64,000 bases of DNA from Clostridiaceae bacterium. GTDB lineage: Bacteria; Bacillota; Clostridia; Peptostreptococcales; Tindalliaceae. This document shows, one piece after another, positions 20,828 to 28,996 of this stretch. Every line of letters starts with the position of its first letter. The first letter of the stretch is position 1. The notes beneath the pieces are model-generated. The model did no database searches. It was not told the DNA's origin and saw nothing but the letters and a program-made list of their open reading frames with translations. The DNA is taken from NCBI GenBank assembly GCA_011390155.1, contig JAABSW010000006.1:1-64000 (forward strand). The letters run 5' to 3'. The translations under genes were made by a program, and so were the position numbers.

Positions 20828-20856
20828 ATTATATCTTATAAAAACCGTTGCATCAA
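20828..20856 (-). promoter_or_regulatory. Promoter of the cggR-glycolysis operon
   Basis: Minus strand TTGATG (20851-20856), 17-base spacer, perfect TATAAT (20828-20833). Predicted start near 20821, upstream of the CggR site, so a bound repressor would block elongation rather than initiation, as described for Bacillus CggR. Confidence 0.75.
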
Positions 20857-20891
20857 CCATGGTTACTCAATTTATTCATTTTACCGAAGGA

Positions 20892-22274
20892 TTAATACCG
20901 CTTTCTTTTTGATGACGCAGGTATTTTCATATCTTCTCGGTATTTTGCAACAGTTCTCCTTGATATTTCGATCCCTTTTCCCGCAAGTTCTCTTGCAATG
21001 CGGTCATCGCTTAAAGGTTTTCGCGCGTTTTCTTCATCAATAATGTCCCGAATATAGTTCTTAATGCTTTCTGATGCAATGCCTTCTGCTGAACCATCAG
21101 AGACACCACTGGAGAAGAAATATTTCAATTCATAGGTTCCCATTGGTGTTTCCATATATTTACCATTGGTTGCACGACTGACAGTGGATTCATGGACGCC
21201 GATCTCATCTGCAATTTCTTTAAGTGTCATGGGCTTCAAGTGTTTTTTTCCATATTCGAAAAAACACCGCTGCTTTTTGAGAATCATGTCAACCACCTTG
21301 TAGATGGTCTGCATTCGTTGTTCAATACTTTTTATTAACCACATGGCACTGTTGAATTTATCATTCAAAAATTTTACTGCATCGTCATTTTTATTTTCGC
21401 TGGACAACATTTTCTGATAATCTTTGCGAATTGTCAACCTGGGTGCATTGCGATCGTTGGGAATAATATAATATTCATTACCTACTTTTCGCACCACCAC
21501 ATCTGGTACCACATATCGATTGTCTACTTCAGCATACATGCGTCCAGGTTTCGGTTCCAGGGTTTTTAGAAGATCGCAGATATCCTGGACCTCACTTGTG
21601 GTAATTCCCATGTTTTTTGCAATAACAGGGTATCTGTTGTCTGCCAGTTCGTCCAGGTATTTTTCAATGACCATGTAAACGTTTTCATCCCTGAGTCCAA
21701 TGGTGCGACACTGAATCGTCAAGCACTCTTTCAGACTTCTGGCTCCAACCCCTGCTGGTTCAAAGTTTTGTACAACCTTCAACATGTTTTCAACGTCATG
21801 TGTGTCTACTTCAAGATCCTCAGCTATTTCTTCAACAGAAATGGGGAGGTATCCATTATCATCCAAATTCTGAATAATGTATTCACCTATTTCTTGATAG
21901 GTTTGATCCAAATTAGTCAGTTGTAATTGAAACATAAGGTGTTCTCTCAAGGTTGGGTCTTTAAAGATAATATTTTCATAATTGAAATCATTATCCTTAT
22001 TGTGATGATAGGCATCTTTGCAATATTCATAGTTATCGAAGTCTTCGGCATATTCTTTCCAGTCAATCTTATTCTCTTCAACGGGCTCAGTTTTGGCTGC
22101 CCGATCTTCTTCACTAATTTCGATGACCGGATTGTTTTCAATTTGTTGTTCGATGTACTCTTCCAGCTCCAAAGAAGTGAACTGAAGTATTTTAATAGCT
22201 TGCCGCAACTGCGGTGTCATCACCAGCTTTTGTGATTGTTCCAAATGGAGATTGTATCCCATTTCCATTGCCAT
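20892..22274 (-). CDS. rpoN: RNA polymerase sigma-54 factor
   Basis: 460 residues. Region I is glutamine/leucine-rich (LEQSQKLVMTPQLRQAIKILQ), followed by an acidic stretch, the core-binding domain and, near the C-terminus, the helix-turn-helix and the RpoN box SRRTVAKYRE. It directs polymerase to -24/-12 promoters and needs an enhancer-binding ATPase, none of which is in the window. ATG 22274 follows AGGAGTG; other ATG codons at 22268 and 22262 are possible. A TATAAT at 22326-22331 may be its own -10 box. Confidence 0.97.
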   Translation of the reverse strand: MAMEMGYNLHLEQSQKLVMTPQLRQAIKILQFTSLELEEYIEQQIENNPVIEISEEDRAAKTEPVEENKIDWKEYAEDFDNYEYCKDAYHHNKDNDFNYENIIFKDPTLREHLMFQLQLTNLDQTYQEIGEYIIQNLDDNGYLPISVEEIAEDLEVDTHDVENMLKVVQNFEPAGVGARSLKECLTIQCRTIGLRDENVYMVIEKYLDELADNRYPVIAKNMGITTSEVQDICDLLKTLEPKPGRMYAEVDNRYVVPDVVVRKVGNEYYIIPNDRNAPRLTIRKDYQKMLSSENKNDDAVKFLNDKFNSAMWLIKSIEQRMQTIYKVVDMILKKQRCFFEYGKKHLKPMTLKEIADEIGVHESTVSRATNGKYMETPMGTYELKYFFSSGVSDGSAEGIASESIKNYIRDIIDEENARKPLSDDRIARELAGKGIEISRRTVAKYREDMKIPASSKRKRY

Positions 22275-22380
22275 CACACTCCTATATTATCAGGATGGCC
22301 TCAAATGTCCGTGACCACTAATCATATTATATCATTGATCTAACATAATAAAAAGAGATTGGCAATAAATAGTCAATATT

Positions 22381-22397
22381 TGGCATGTATTTTGCAT
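22381..22397 (+). promoter_or_regulatory. Orphan sigma-54-type -24/-12 promoter
   Basis: TGGCATGTATTTTGCAT fits TGGCAYRNNNNTTGCW throughout, with ten bases between the GG and GC elements. It points to the plus strand, antisense into the 3' end of grdD. The position is next to rpoN but facing away from it. No plus-strand gene begins within 4 kb. Confidence 0.45.
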
Positions 22398-22400
22398 GTG

Positions 22401-23594
22401 TTATACACACTCGATTTCTTCATATACTAAGTAACCATTTTCTCTTAGTATCATCAAGGCCTGGTCAAACTTCTTTTCATTCACCATTAACACAGGGCCT
22501 GTGCAACCCATTCCACTTTCAGCGTAGATTCCCTCTGACCATACGACCCTAACAGCTTTTTCCAACTCCATTATATCGATGCCTGAAATCCCCTGGTTTA
22601 CCGGTTCGCCCAAAGGAGAAACAACTCCAGTACCTGGTCTATAGCTTTCATCGTCTCGTTCTTTGGTCAGCTCCTCAACAATCTGTTCCAGCCCAGCTTT
22701 TTTTGCCAGGGCAAATTCGTTCTGCGCGACCTTCACTAAATTTCCTTTTACAAGTTGAACTGCATAGAGTATTGCCTGTTGAACGACAATGTGTCCTGAT
22801 GCCCTGGAAATGACCATGGCTAACCGGTCATAATGCTGGCCAATACCAGGACCATAACCAGCGCCAGCTGATTCAAAAAAACCTCCTGTCATGAAGGTTG
22901 CAAACATCTTCATGGTGATGTTACCAGTTAAAGAATCATGAACCAACACATCCGGGGTGCCGGCAACCACATCATTTCCTCTCATGATACAACCGGATTC
23001 AGGCCTGAGGGATTGAGCAAAATGAATGGGGTACCCTTGTTTTTTAAGCTGCTTTAGTTTTTTTTCTGTTTTTCGGGCACCCGCCACATTCAGTATACCT
23101 ACCTTTGGATCAATGATTCCCATGGTTTTCGCAGTGATGATGCCATAAATTGCATTCATCACCATGGCTGCAGAACGATTTAAGGCAGCTGTGCCAGAGG
23201 TGGTGGCCAAATAAAAATCTTTCCCTTTACCTGGGGCCATCATTTTTCCAACTGATGCAACACCGATGGGATAGGTATAATGAGTTGTAATGCAGGCATC
23301 AATCATTCCGAAATCCAACATGGTTTCCATCTTGTGATGTGCTTCATCTTCTGTGTCGGCTTCAAATTGCAGCAAGGTTGTGGTAAGTTTCGGACCGATT
23401 AAAACAACCTCAAAATCCTCTCTGTTTCTGGATATGTCTTCAGCAGCTGCTACCCACTGCTCAATCCCTACTTCGCATCCAAACGTTGTCAGTCCAATTT
23501 TTACCTTCTTATCCAGTTTACCTGTTTCAATGGCTTCTGCTATCTGGTAAAAAACTTCACCCATGATCCGTTTTACTGGTATCTTGTCATTCAT
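22401..23594 (-). CDS. grdD: Glycine/sarcosine/betaine reductase component C, alpha subunit
   Basis: 397 residues, PlsX-like fold, recognised as GrdD by segments such as GLTTFGCEVGIEQWV, ATTSGTAALNRSAAMVMNAIYG and the C-terminal SGMGCTGPVLMV, whose Cys (about residue 364) corresponds to the thioester-forming Cys. Protein C releases acetyl phosphate from the carboxymethyl-selenoether on GrdA. ATG 23594 follows GAGGTGG; the frame opens 17 codons earlier inside grdC. It follows grdC by 16 bases. No in-frame TGA or SECIS is expected or seen. GrdA, GrdB and GrdE are absent nearby. Confidence 0.92.
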   Translation of the reverse strand: MNDKIPVKRIMGEVFYQIAEAIETGKLDKKVKIGLTTFGCEVGIEQWVAAAEDISRNREDFEVVLIGPKLTTTLLQFEADTEDEAHHKMETMLDFGMIDACITTHYTYPIGVASVGKMMAPGKGKDFYLATTSGTAALNRSAAMVMNAIYGIITAKTMGIIDPKVGILNVAGARKTEKKLKQLKKQGYPIHFAQSLRPESGCIMRGNDVVAGTPDVLVHDSLTGNITMKMFATFMTGGFFESAGAGYGPGIGQHYDRLAMVISRASGHIVVQQAILYAVQLVKGNLVKVAQNEFALAKKAGLEQIVEELTKERDDESYRPGTGVVSPLGEPVNQGISGIDIMELEKAVRVVWSEGIYAESGMGCTGPVLMVNEKKFDQALMILRENGYLVYEEIECV

Positions 23595-23610
23595 ACAATC
23601 CACCTCGGTT

Positions 23611-25164
23611 TTAAGATTCCTGTTCAGTAAGCAGTTGGGCGGCAAAATCCCTCATAACCGTTGCAATCATTTTCTTCACTTCATCTTCAGAAATCATTTT
23701 ACTTGCTTCCTGGGATATTTCTCCGGGATTCTTCTCAAGAATCAATGAAATGCCATCAAACTGGTTCGTCAAACGCCCCAGGAATAAACTGCCTTTTCCT
23801 ACGATCATGGCCCGGTGTATTTCATTGTTCAAAAAAGCGTGTCGTGCATGTCCAATGTAAGGAATCCCCGATGGTATATGCCCTTGTGTGGGGGCCCATC
23901 CTGGCAATCCGAATCTTTCTCCGAATGCTGCTACTTCTTTTTGTTCCAGTTCTTCCCTTCTAACACCCAATGCTGCAATCATTTTATAATTTGCTTCCGG
24001 AACATCCCCAGCTCCGGCAGGTCTTGTAATGTCAGGGTTTTGCATTTCAACTGAATATCGATCAATGTCTTTAATCTTATAACCTGCTTTGTCCAATGGG
24101 GTTGTCACAAGTGATGTAATGACTGCCTGGGGAGAAGACCCCGTAGAAACTGTGTGTTTTCCAATCAAATCTGTTCGAATAATTGGGTTCACACCATCAT
24201 TTTCACCAATGAGCACTGCAAAACCAGCAACCATGTCTTCCAGCACAGGCACACCTTTCAGCATATGCTCCCTTGCATTCACACCCAGTTTTGCCACTGA
24301 GCCACCGGCAGTGACAAGTACATTTTTATAAATGCCTGAACTCACCAGGGCAGCCGCTTCAACGATGGCATGAGCTGGGGCAGCACAAAATGCACGGGTG
24401 TCTGATCCGGTTGCATTATTTGCGCCAATGGCTTCGGCAATGGCTTTGGCAAAATTGCCTCCACCCCGTTGTGTTATGTCACCAGCCGCACTTTCAGAGC
24501 ACTCAATGACATAGTCAATCTCGTCTGGATCTATACCGTTTCGATCCAGTAAATTTAAACAGGTTAATACGGCAGATGACTTTGTGGCTAAATTTTCCAA
24601 TATCACCGCCGGGGATAAATTGGGGTCAAACTCGTGGCCTCGCTTCACACAACCCACCAGTCTCCCGTTTACTTCCAGGGGAAGAGCTCCCTGTTGTTGG
24701 ATATGATAATCAAGGGATTCTTCGTCTTCGCCTTCTTTTAGTTTTGCGATGCGTTGTTCACTAAACAGTGGATGTTTCGCCAAAATTTTCTTTATGTCTG
24801 TCGTGAACTTCTTTTCCAAGCGAATCAAGTCGAAGACGTCCGATATTTTCAATAACCCAATAAATTCTTCATAGGGCATTATTTCTCCAAAAGCACCAAA
24901 TCGATCAGCCTCATCAAGGGGATGGTTGTACCATGGCATCTCAATGGACCTTAATGCTTCCGGCTTCAGTTCGCCGACGTATACCTGATTTGGTGGATAG
25001 TGAACTGCTTGATCAAAGGATCTTAATTCACTGGCCACGTCAGACATAAATTCAACTGTGACACTGTTACGCATGGATTCTCTGCCAACAGCACTGAATT
25101 TTGGAATCAACTCAGCTGCATGAATCAGTGTATATCCTTCTGCCTTAATAACTGGAAATTGCAC
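23611..25164 (-). CDS. grdC: Glycine/sarcosine/betaine reductase component C, beta subunit
   Basis: 517 residues with a thiolase-like fold: DTRAFCAAPAHAIVEAAALV resembles the nucleophile region of ketoacyl synthase III. The N-terminal TLIHAAELIPKFSAVGRES and QVYVGELKPEALRSIEMPW segments are typical GrdC. Starts with GTG 25164, seven bases after GGGGG. Works with GrdD to form acetyl phosphate. Located in a trmL-degV-grdC-grdD series, 29 bases after degV, an unusual setting. Confidence 0.92.
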   Translation of the reverse strand: MQFPVIKAEGYTLIHAAELIPKFSAVGRESMRNSVTVEFMSDVASELRSFDQAVHYPPNQVYVGELKPEALRSIEMPWYNHPLDEADRFGAFGEIMPYEEFIGLLKISDVFDLIRLEKKFTTDIKKILAKHPLFSEQRIAKLKEGEDEESLDYHIQQQGALPLEVNGRLVGCVKRGHEFDPNLSPAVILENLATKSSAVLTCLNLLDRNGIDPDEIDYVIECSESAAGDITQRGGGNFAKAIAEAIGANNATGSDTRAFCAAPAHAIVEAAALVSSGIYKNVLVTAGGSVAKLGVNAREHMLKGVPVLEDMVAGFAVLIGENDGVNPIIRTDLIGKHTVSTGSSPQAVITSLVTTPLDKAGYKIKDIDRYSVEMQNPDITRPAGAGDVPEANYKMIAALGVRREELEQKEVAAFGERFGLPGWAPTQGHIPSGIPYIGHARHAFLNNEIHRAMIVGKGSLFLGRLTNQFDGISLILEKNPGEISQEASKMISEDEVKKMIATVMRDFAAQLLTEQES

Positions 25165-25193
25165 ATTTTCACCCCCAAAGTTGTCTTAATTCA

Positions 25194-26036
25194 TTATTCA
25201 TGCAAAAAAATTGCCAATGTTCCCGGACCCGTATGTGTACCAATGGTACATCCAATCTGAGACATGATAATTTCTTTTGGCTTTATCATTTCAATTATTT
25301 TATTTCTTAATTCCTCTGCCTGGTCCCGGGCGTTGGCATGAGCAATGGCGATTGTTTTACTTTTCAAGTCCTCTCCCGTTGACCGGGTCAATTCAATCAT
25401 TTTCTCAATCACTTTTCTTGAGCCCCGCACCTTATCCAAGGGTTCAACCAAACCATTGGTTACTGTTAAAATTGGTTTTATGTTAAGTATGTTAGCCACA
25501 AGTGCCTTTCCAGGGGCGATGCGGCCGCCTTTCTGAAGATAAGTTACTGTATCAACAGTAAAAATGTGTTTCATCCCCTCAGAATATTTTCTGGCAAACG
25601 CAGATGCCTCATCTAAAGAGTGATCTGATTCAAGAAACCTGGCTGTTTCAATCACCGTTAATCCTGCACCCATACATAATCCAAGGGTATCAACCACTTG
25701 AATGTCATTAGATCCAATGGTTTCTTTCGCAATAAGGGCAGACTGATGGGTTCCACTGGCCCGGGATGATGCATTGATACAAAGCACCTGATTACCTTCC
25801 TCCAAAGCCTGTTGAAATGCATTTTGAAATTGTATTGGCGTGACCTGTGAAGTCTGTGGAAGTACGTCTGTGTTTGACAGTCTTTGATAGAATTCTTCCA
25901 TTTCGATTTCAACACCATCCAAATAGGAAGTCTGGCCAAAGGTAATTGTTAAAGGAATCATTTTTATACTATATTTCTCCTGCAACTCTTTGGGTATATC
26001 TGTCATGCTGTCTGTGATCATTTGAATGTTTCCCAT
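25194..26036 (-). CDS. DegV family fatty-acid-binding protein, copy 1
   Basis: 280 residues. ITDSMTDIPKELQ at the start, the INASSRASGTHQSALIAKE segment and FTVDTVTYLQKGGRIAPGKALVANILNIKPIL are DegV hallmarks. DegV/FakB proteins bind a fatty acid and present it to the kinase FakA for phosphorylation. No fakA is in the window. ATG 26036 follows AAGGAGGAG; a 12-codon upstream extension overlaps trmL. It precedes grdC, perhaps only by chance. Confidence 0.93.
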   Translation of the reverse strand: MGNIQMITDSMTDIPKELQEKYSIKMIPLTITFGQTSYLDGVEIEMEEFYQRLSNTDVLPQTSQVTPIQFQNAFQQALEEGNQVLCINASSRASGTHQSALIAKETIGSNDIQVVDTLGLCMGAGLTVIETARFLESDHSLDEASAFARKYSEGMKHIFTVDTVTYLQKGGRIAPGKALVANILNIKPILTVTNGLVEPLDKVRGSRKVIEKMIELTRSTGEDLKSKTIAIAHANARDQAEELRNKIIEMIKPKEIIMSQIGCTIGTHTGPGTLAIFLHE

Positions 26037-26047
26037 TGTACTCCTCC

Positions 26048-26518
26048 TTATTGCAACCCAGGAAAATTCCATTGTCTGAGAACTTCATAACATACCGCTG
26101 CTACAGCATTTGACAGGTTTAGTGACCTTGCTTTTGGATGGTCAACCATGGGAAGCCTGAAACTGGTTTTACCATATGCTTCATGGATAAACGGCGGTAA
26201 TCCGGCCGTCTCCTGACCAAACAATAAATAACAGGGATCCGGGTATTCAACATCATGGTACATTGATCTGGATTTCGTGGTCATGCAGTATACCTGGGGG
26301 TCATGATTTTCTTTTAAAAAATGATCGAAATTCTTATATACATGGAGATCCAACAGATCCCAATAATCTAACCCTGCACGTTTTACCATTTTATCAGATA
26401 ATGAAAAACCTGTTGGCTCAATTATATGAAGTGATGCACCCAGCACCACGCAGGTACGGGCTATGTTGCCAGTATTTTGTGGAATTTCCGGCTGATAAAG
26501 CACAACATTCAATCCCAT
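26048..26518 (-). CDS. trmL: tRNA (cytidine/uridine-34-2'-O)-methyltransferase TrmL
   Basis: 156 residues, the minimal SPOUT methyltransferase length. LYQPEIPQNTGNIARTC at the start, LLFGQETAGLPPFI and LPMVDHPKARSLNLSNAVA form the knotted SAM-binding region. Methylates the ribose of wobble nucleotide 34 in some leucine tRNAs. GGGAGGG before ATG 26518. First gene of the trmL-degV-grdCD group. Confidence 0.95.
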   Translation of the reverse strand: MGLNVVLYQPEIPQNTGNIARTCVVLGASLHIIEPTGFSLSDKMVKRAGLDYWDLLDLHVYKNFDHFLKENHDPQVYCMTTKSRSMYHDVEYPDPCYLLFGQETAGLPPFIHEAYGKTSFRLPMVDHPKARSLNLSNAVAAVCYEVLRQWNFPGLQ

Positions 26519-26565
26519 GGAAACCCTCCCTCTGAGCGTATTGAACTGAATAGTTCTTATATCCG

Positions 26566-26593
26566 ATTATACCATAGATGAGTTTAGCCGCAA
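26566..26593 (-). promoter_or_regulatory. Putative promoter of trmL
   Basis: Perfect TATAAT on the minus strand (26566-26571), 16 bases after a poor TTGCGG (26588-26593). Predicted start about 40 bases before trmL. Confidence 0.5.
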
Positions 26594-26666
26594 TGAATGT
26601 TTTAAAAATGGCTTAAGGAGGGTATTGATGGGAATAACCTTGGCCTCAAAAAGAAAGGAGCATTTT

Positions 26667-27407
26667 ATGAAACCTTTTACGGCTCAAATAACCCATGTAT
26701 ACCACAGTGGATTTATTGTTGAAACAATTAATCATACACTGATTTTTGACTACATTGAACCTGACAAATCCCTTGATGTAACAGGGTTTAATCGTCATGA
26801 TGTTTTCCGAAAGTGGATCAGTGACCGGAATAATGTTTTTGTTTTTGTTTCTCATCACCACCAGGATCATTACATGCCTTCAGTACTTGACTGGCAAGCA
26901 GCTAATCCATCATTACACCTTGTTGCCGGTTATGATGTTCCCGTCCAGCCCTCTAAAAACTGCCATTTAATGAACCCCTGTGAAAAACTTAAAATCAATG
27001 AAGTTTCCATTGAAACCTTTGGTTCCACCGATGATGGAGTGTCGTTCTATGTGCAGGCAGATAACATGTCTTTCTTCCACTCAGGGGACCTAAACTGGTG
27101 GCACTGGAATGAGTTTTCTCCCCAGCAGCTGGAAAAGGAAGAACTTGATTTCAAAAAAGAAATTCAACCTCTTTGTGCCAAAAGTATTGATGTTGCTTTT
27201 GTACCGGTTGATCCCAGATTGGAAGAACATTATTACCTGGCAGGTGAACATTTTGTTGAAACCTGCAAACCATCTTTGATGGTCCCCATGCATTTTGGGA
27301 CCAACTTCGATGTAACAAAAATGTTTTCAAGTAAATTGACCAACTCATCTTCTTCCATCGCAGTGTTGGAAAACTGCGGCCAGCAACTACATTACGAAAA
27401 AAAATAG
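26667..27407 (+). CDS. Metallo-beta-lactamase-fold hydrolase
   Basis: 246 residues. VFVSHHHQDHYMPSVLDW gives the HxHxDH metal motif; SFFHSGDLNWWHW and the late PMHFGT add the other ligands. It resembles the UlaG/YtnP-like stand-alone MBL hydrolases in which the fold begins at once with HSGFIVET. Substrate unknown. Two starts carry a ribosome binding site: ATG 26667 (AAAGGAG) and the in-frame ATG 26628 (AAGGAGGG), which adds 13 residues. I prefer 26667 because the domain begins there. Isolated plus-strand gene, divergent from trmL. Confidence 0.85.
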   Translation: MKPFTAQITHVYHSGFIVETINHTLIFDYIEPDKSLDVTGFNRHDVFRKWISDRNNVFVFVSHHHQDHYMPSVLDWQAANPSLHLVAGYDVPVQPSKNCHLMNPCEKLKINEVSIETFGSTDDGVSFYVQADNMSFFHSGDLNWWHWNEFSPQQLEKEELDFKKEIQPLCAKSIDVAFVPVDPRLEEHYYLAGEHFVETCKPSLMVPMHFGTNFDVTKMFSSKLTNSSSSIAVLENCGQQLHYEKK

Positions 27408-27434
27408 CTTTCTCCAACACATGTTTGTCAAATG

Positions 27435-27469
27435 TAAAAAAACCGGCATTGTCCTTTGACAATGCCGGT
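27435..27469 (-). terminator. Terminator after queT
   Basis: Perfect 12-base stem (27442-27453 with 27458-27469, loop CTTT). The T7 run is on the minus-strand side, so it serves queT; it may also stop the convergent hydrolase transcript. Confidence 0.9.
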
Positions 27470-27485
27470 CATACTGTCACTTGCT

Positions 27486-28001
27486 CTATACCCTAAAAAT
27501 AATTGCCTTGTATTTTTCAAGCACCAATAACAATGGATATCCTAACCCATAACAGGCCACCAATTGACCCGCCCCAACCCATAACATCGCGGACCACAAA
27601 GGTACCTGTTCAGGAGATCCTAAAAACAGATAGTAGAGCATCGTCCCAATAAAAACTGCATTGATCAAAACTGGCGGCATGGGCGCCCATTTTTTTGATT
27701 TAATTTTGCTGGTGACAATGGCTGCCGAGGTCGTAGCTGCCGTTCCAACAACAATATCCAGCAAACCGTAAGGTCCAACTATATTAGAAATCAAACACCC
27801 GATTGCCAAACCAGGGATGGCGGCAGGCGTTAGAAAAGGCAAGATTGTCAACGCTTCAGAAACCCGAACCTGCATCACTCCATAACTAATTGGTCTAAAC
27901 AATAGTGTCATCACTATATAGATGGCGGCGATCATTGCTGCATGAATCCAATACACGGTTCTATTATTAATGACTAACACCTCCTTTTCATCATTTATCA
28001 T
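27486..28001 (-). CDS. queT: Queuosine-precursor transporter QueT family membrane protein
   Basis: Up to 171 residues with five or six membrane helices. LLFRPISYGVMQVRVSEALTILPFLTP and NIVGPYGLLDIVVGTAATTSAA are QueT (formerly DUF988) hallmarks; such proteins are ECF-type substrate-binding units for queuosine precursors. The start is unclear. ATG 28001 has only a weak GGATG before it, while a near-perfect AAAAGGAGGTG lies inside the frame, eight bases before an ATT codon at 27971. The ATT start would give 161 residues and a family-like N-terminus. Confidence 0.85.
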   Translation of the reverse strand: MINDEKEVLVINNRTVYWIHAAMIAAIYIVMTLLFRPISYGVMQVRVSEALTILPFLTPAAIPGLAIGCLISNIVGPYGLLDIVVGTAATTSAAIVTSKIKSKKWAPMPPVLINAVFIGTMLYYLFLGSPEQVPLWSAMLWVGAGQLVACYGLGYPLLLVLEKYKAIIFRV

Positions 28002-28041
28002 CTAAACATCCGGATTTTAGCGTCTCTGGATGCACTTGACT

Positions 28042-28070
28042 ATTTTACACGGTCAGGCCACAACTGGCAA
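28042..28070 (-). promoter_or_regulatory. Putative promoter of queT
   Basis: Minus strand TTGCCA (28065-28070), 17-base spacer, TAAAAT (28042-28047); both boxes match five of six. The predicted leader of some 35-65 bases includes a GCATCC/GGATGT hairpin but no recognisable preQ1 aptamer. Confidence 0.65.
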
Positions 28071-28080
28071 GAAAAATATT

Positions 28081-28109
28081 TTGACGTGATCATTGACAAT
28101 GGTTATAAT
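28081..28109 (+). promoter_or_regulatory. Promoter of the plus-strand degV
   Basis: TTGACG (28081-28086), 17-base spacer, perfect TATAAT (28104-28109). Start expected near 28116, 25 bases before the gene. Confidence 0.75.
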
Positions 28110-28140
28110 GAAGTGTGTTCAAACTGAAGGGGGATCAGAC

Positions 28141-28986
28141 ATGGGAAGAATAATCATTATGACAGACAGCACAAGCGATTTGCCTGCTTCGTTTGTAGAA
28201 ACTGAAAATATATCCATTATTCCATTGTATGTAAATTTTAAAAATACTGCCTACCTTGACGGCGTGGACATTGATCCATCTAAACTGTATGAAAATGTTT
28301 CGGAAACCGGCATTTTCCCTAAAACCGCCAGTCCGTCCCCAAGTGACTTTTTAGAAGCTTTCACCCCCGCCATTGATGCCGGTCACGATATTTTATACAT
28401 CGGTTTGTCGTCCCGATTATCATCAACCATTCAAAACGCCCGCATAGCGGCTTCTGAGTTTGATGATCATCGAATCGAAATCATTGACTCTCTTAATTTA
28501 TCTGCTGGCATTGGTCTGTTGGTCATGAAAGCTGTTCAACTCAATGAAAAACCGCAGCTTAGTGTTAAAGCACTGGCTGATGAGCTGAGATTTTTAGTAC
28601 CTAAAGTGCGCACTTTTTTCGCAGTGGATACACTGGAATACCTTCATGGTGGCGGACGTTGCTCTTCACTGGAAAACCTGGTGGGTAGTATGTTGCGCAT
28701 TCGTCCCATTCTTCAGGTGGTGGATGGCCAAATCCTTGTAAATCGAAAAGTGCGAGGGAAACGGGAGAAACTTCTCCAGGAAATGCTGGGACTTCTTGAC
28801 CCCAATCACACTCACCAAGAGCTGGTTATGGTCAACCATTCCATGTGTCCTGAAATGGCAGATGCTTTGAGCCGTCATATTACCACACTTATGCCCGAAG
28901 CCCAGGTTGTGATCACACAGGCTGGTTGTGTCATTTCAAGCCATTGCGGACCAAAAACCTTTAGTTTTGTCTATTTTGAAAAGTAG
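28141..28986 (+). CDS. DegV family fatty-acid-binding protein, copy 2
   Basis: 281 residues from ATG 28141, seven bases after AAGGGGG; earlier in-frame starts lie at or before the promoter's start site. MTDSTSDLPASF, LYIGLSSRLSSTIQNA and FFAVDTLEYLHGGGRCSSLENLVGSMLRIRPIL are family hallmarks. It is only moderately similar to copy 1, so the two probably carry different acyl chains. Monocistronic, with its own strong promoter, convergent with cobD. Confidence 0.93.
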   Translation: MGRIIIMTDSTSDLPASFVETENISIIPLYVNFKNTAYLDGVDIDPSKLYENVSETGIFPKTASPSPSDFLEAFTPAIDAGHDILYIGLSSRLSSTIQNARIAASEFDDHRIEIIDSLNLSAGIGLLVMKAVQLNEKPQLSVKALADELRFLVPKVRTFFAVDTLEYLHGGGRCSSLENLVGSMLRIRPILQVVDGQILVNRKVRGKREKLLQEMLGLLDPNHTHQELVMVNHSMCPEMADALSRHITTLMPEAQVVITQAGCVISSHCGPKTFSFVYFEK

Positions 28987-28996
28987 TGTACTTGTT

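Noticed and set aside
22401-25164. Selenocysteine codons in grdC/grdD
   Set aside because: Both genes read through to normal lengths with no internal TGA; selenocysteine occurs in GrdA and GrdB, which are not here.
27972-28035. Possible preQ1 riboswitch before queT
   Set aside because: The leader has one short hairpin (GCATCC/GGATGT), but none of the preQ1-I, -II or -III consensus loops could be recognised.
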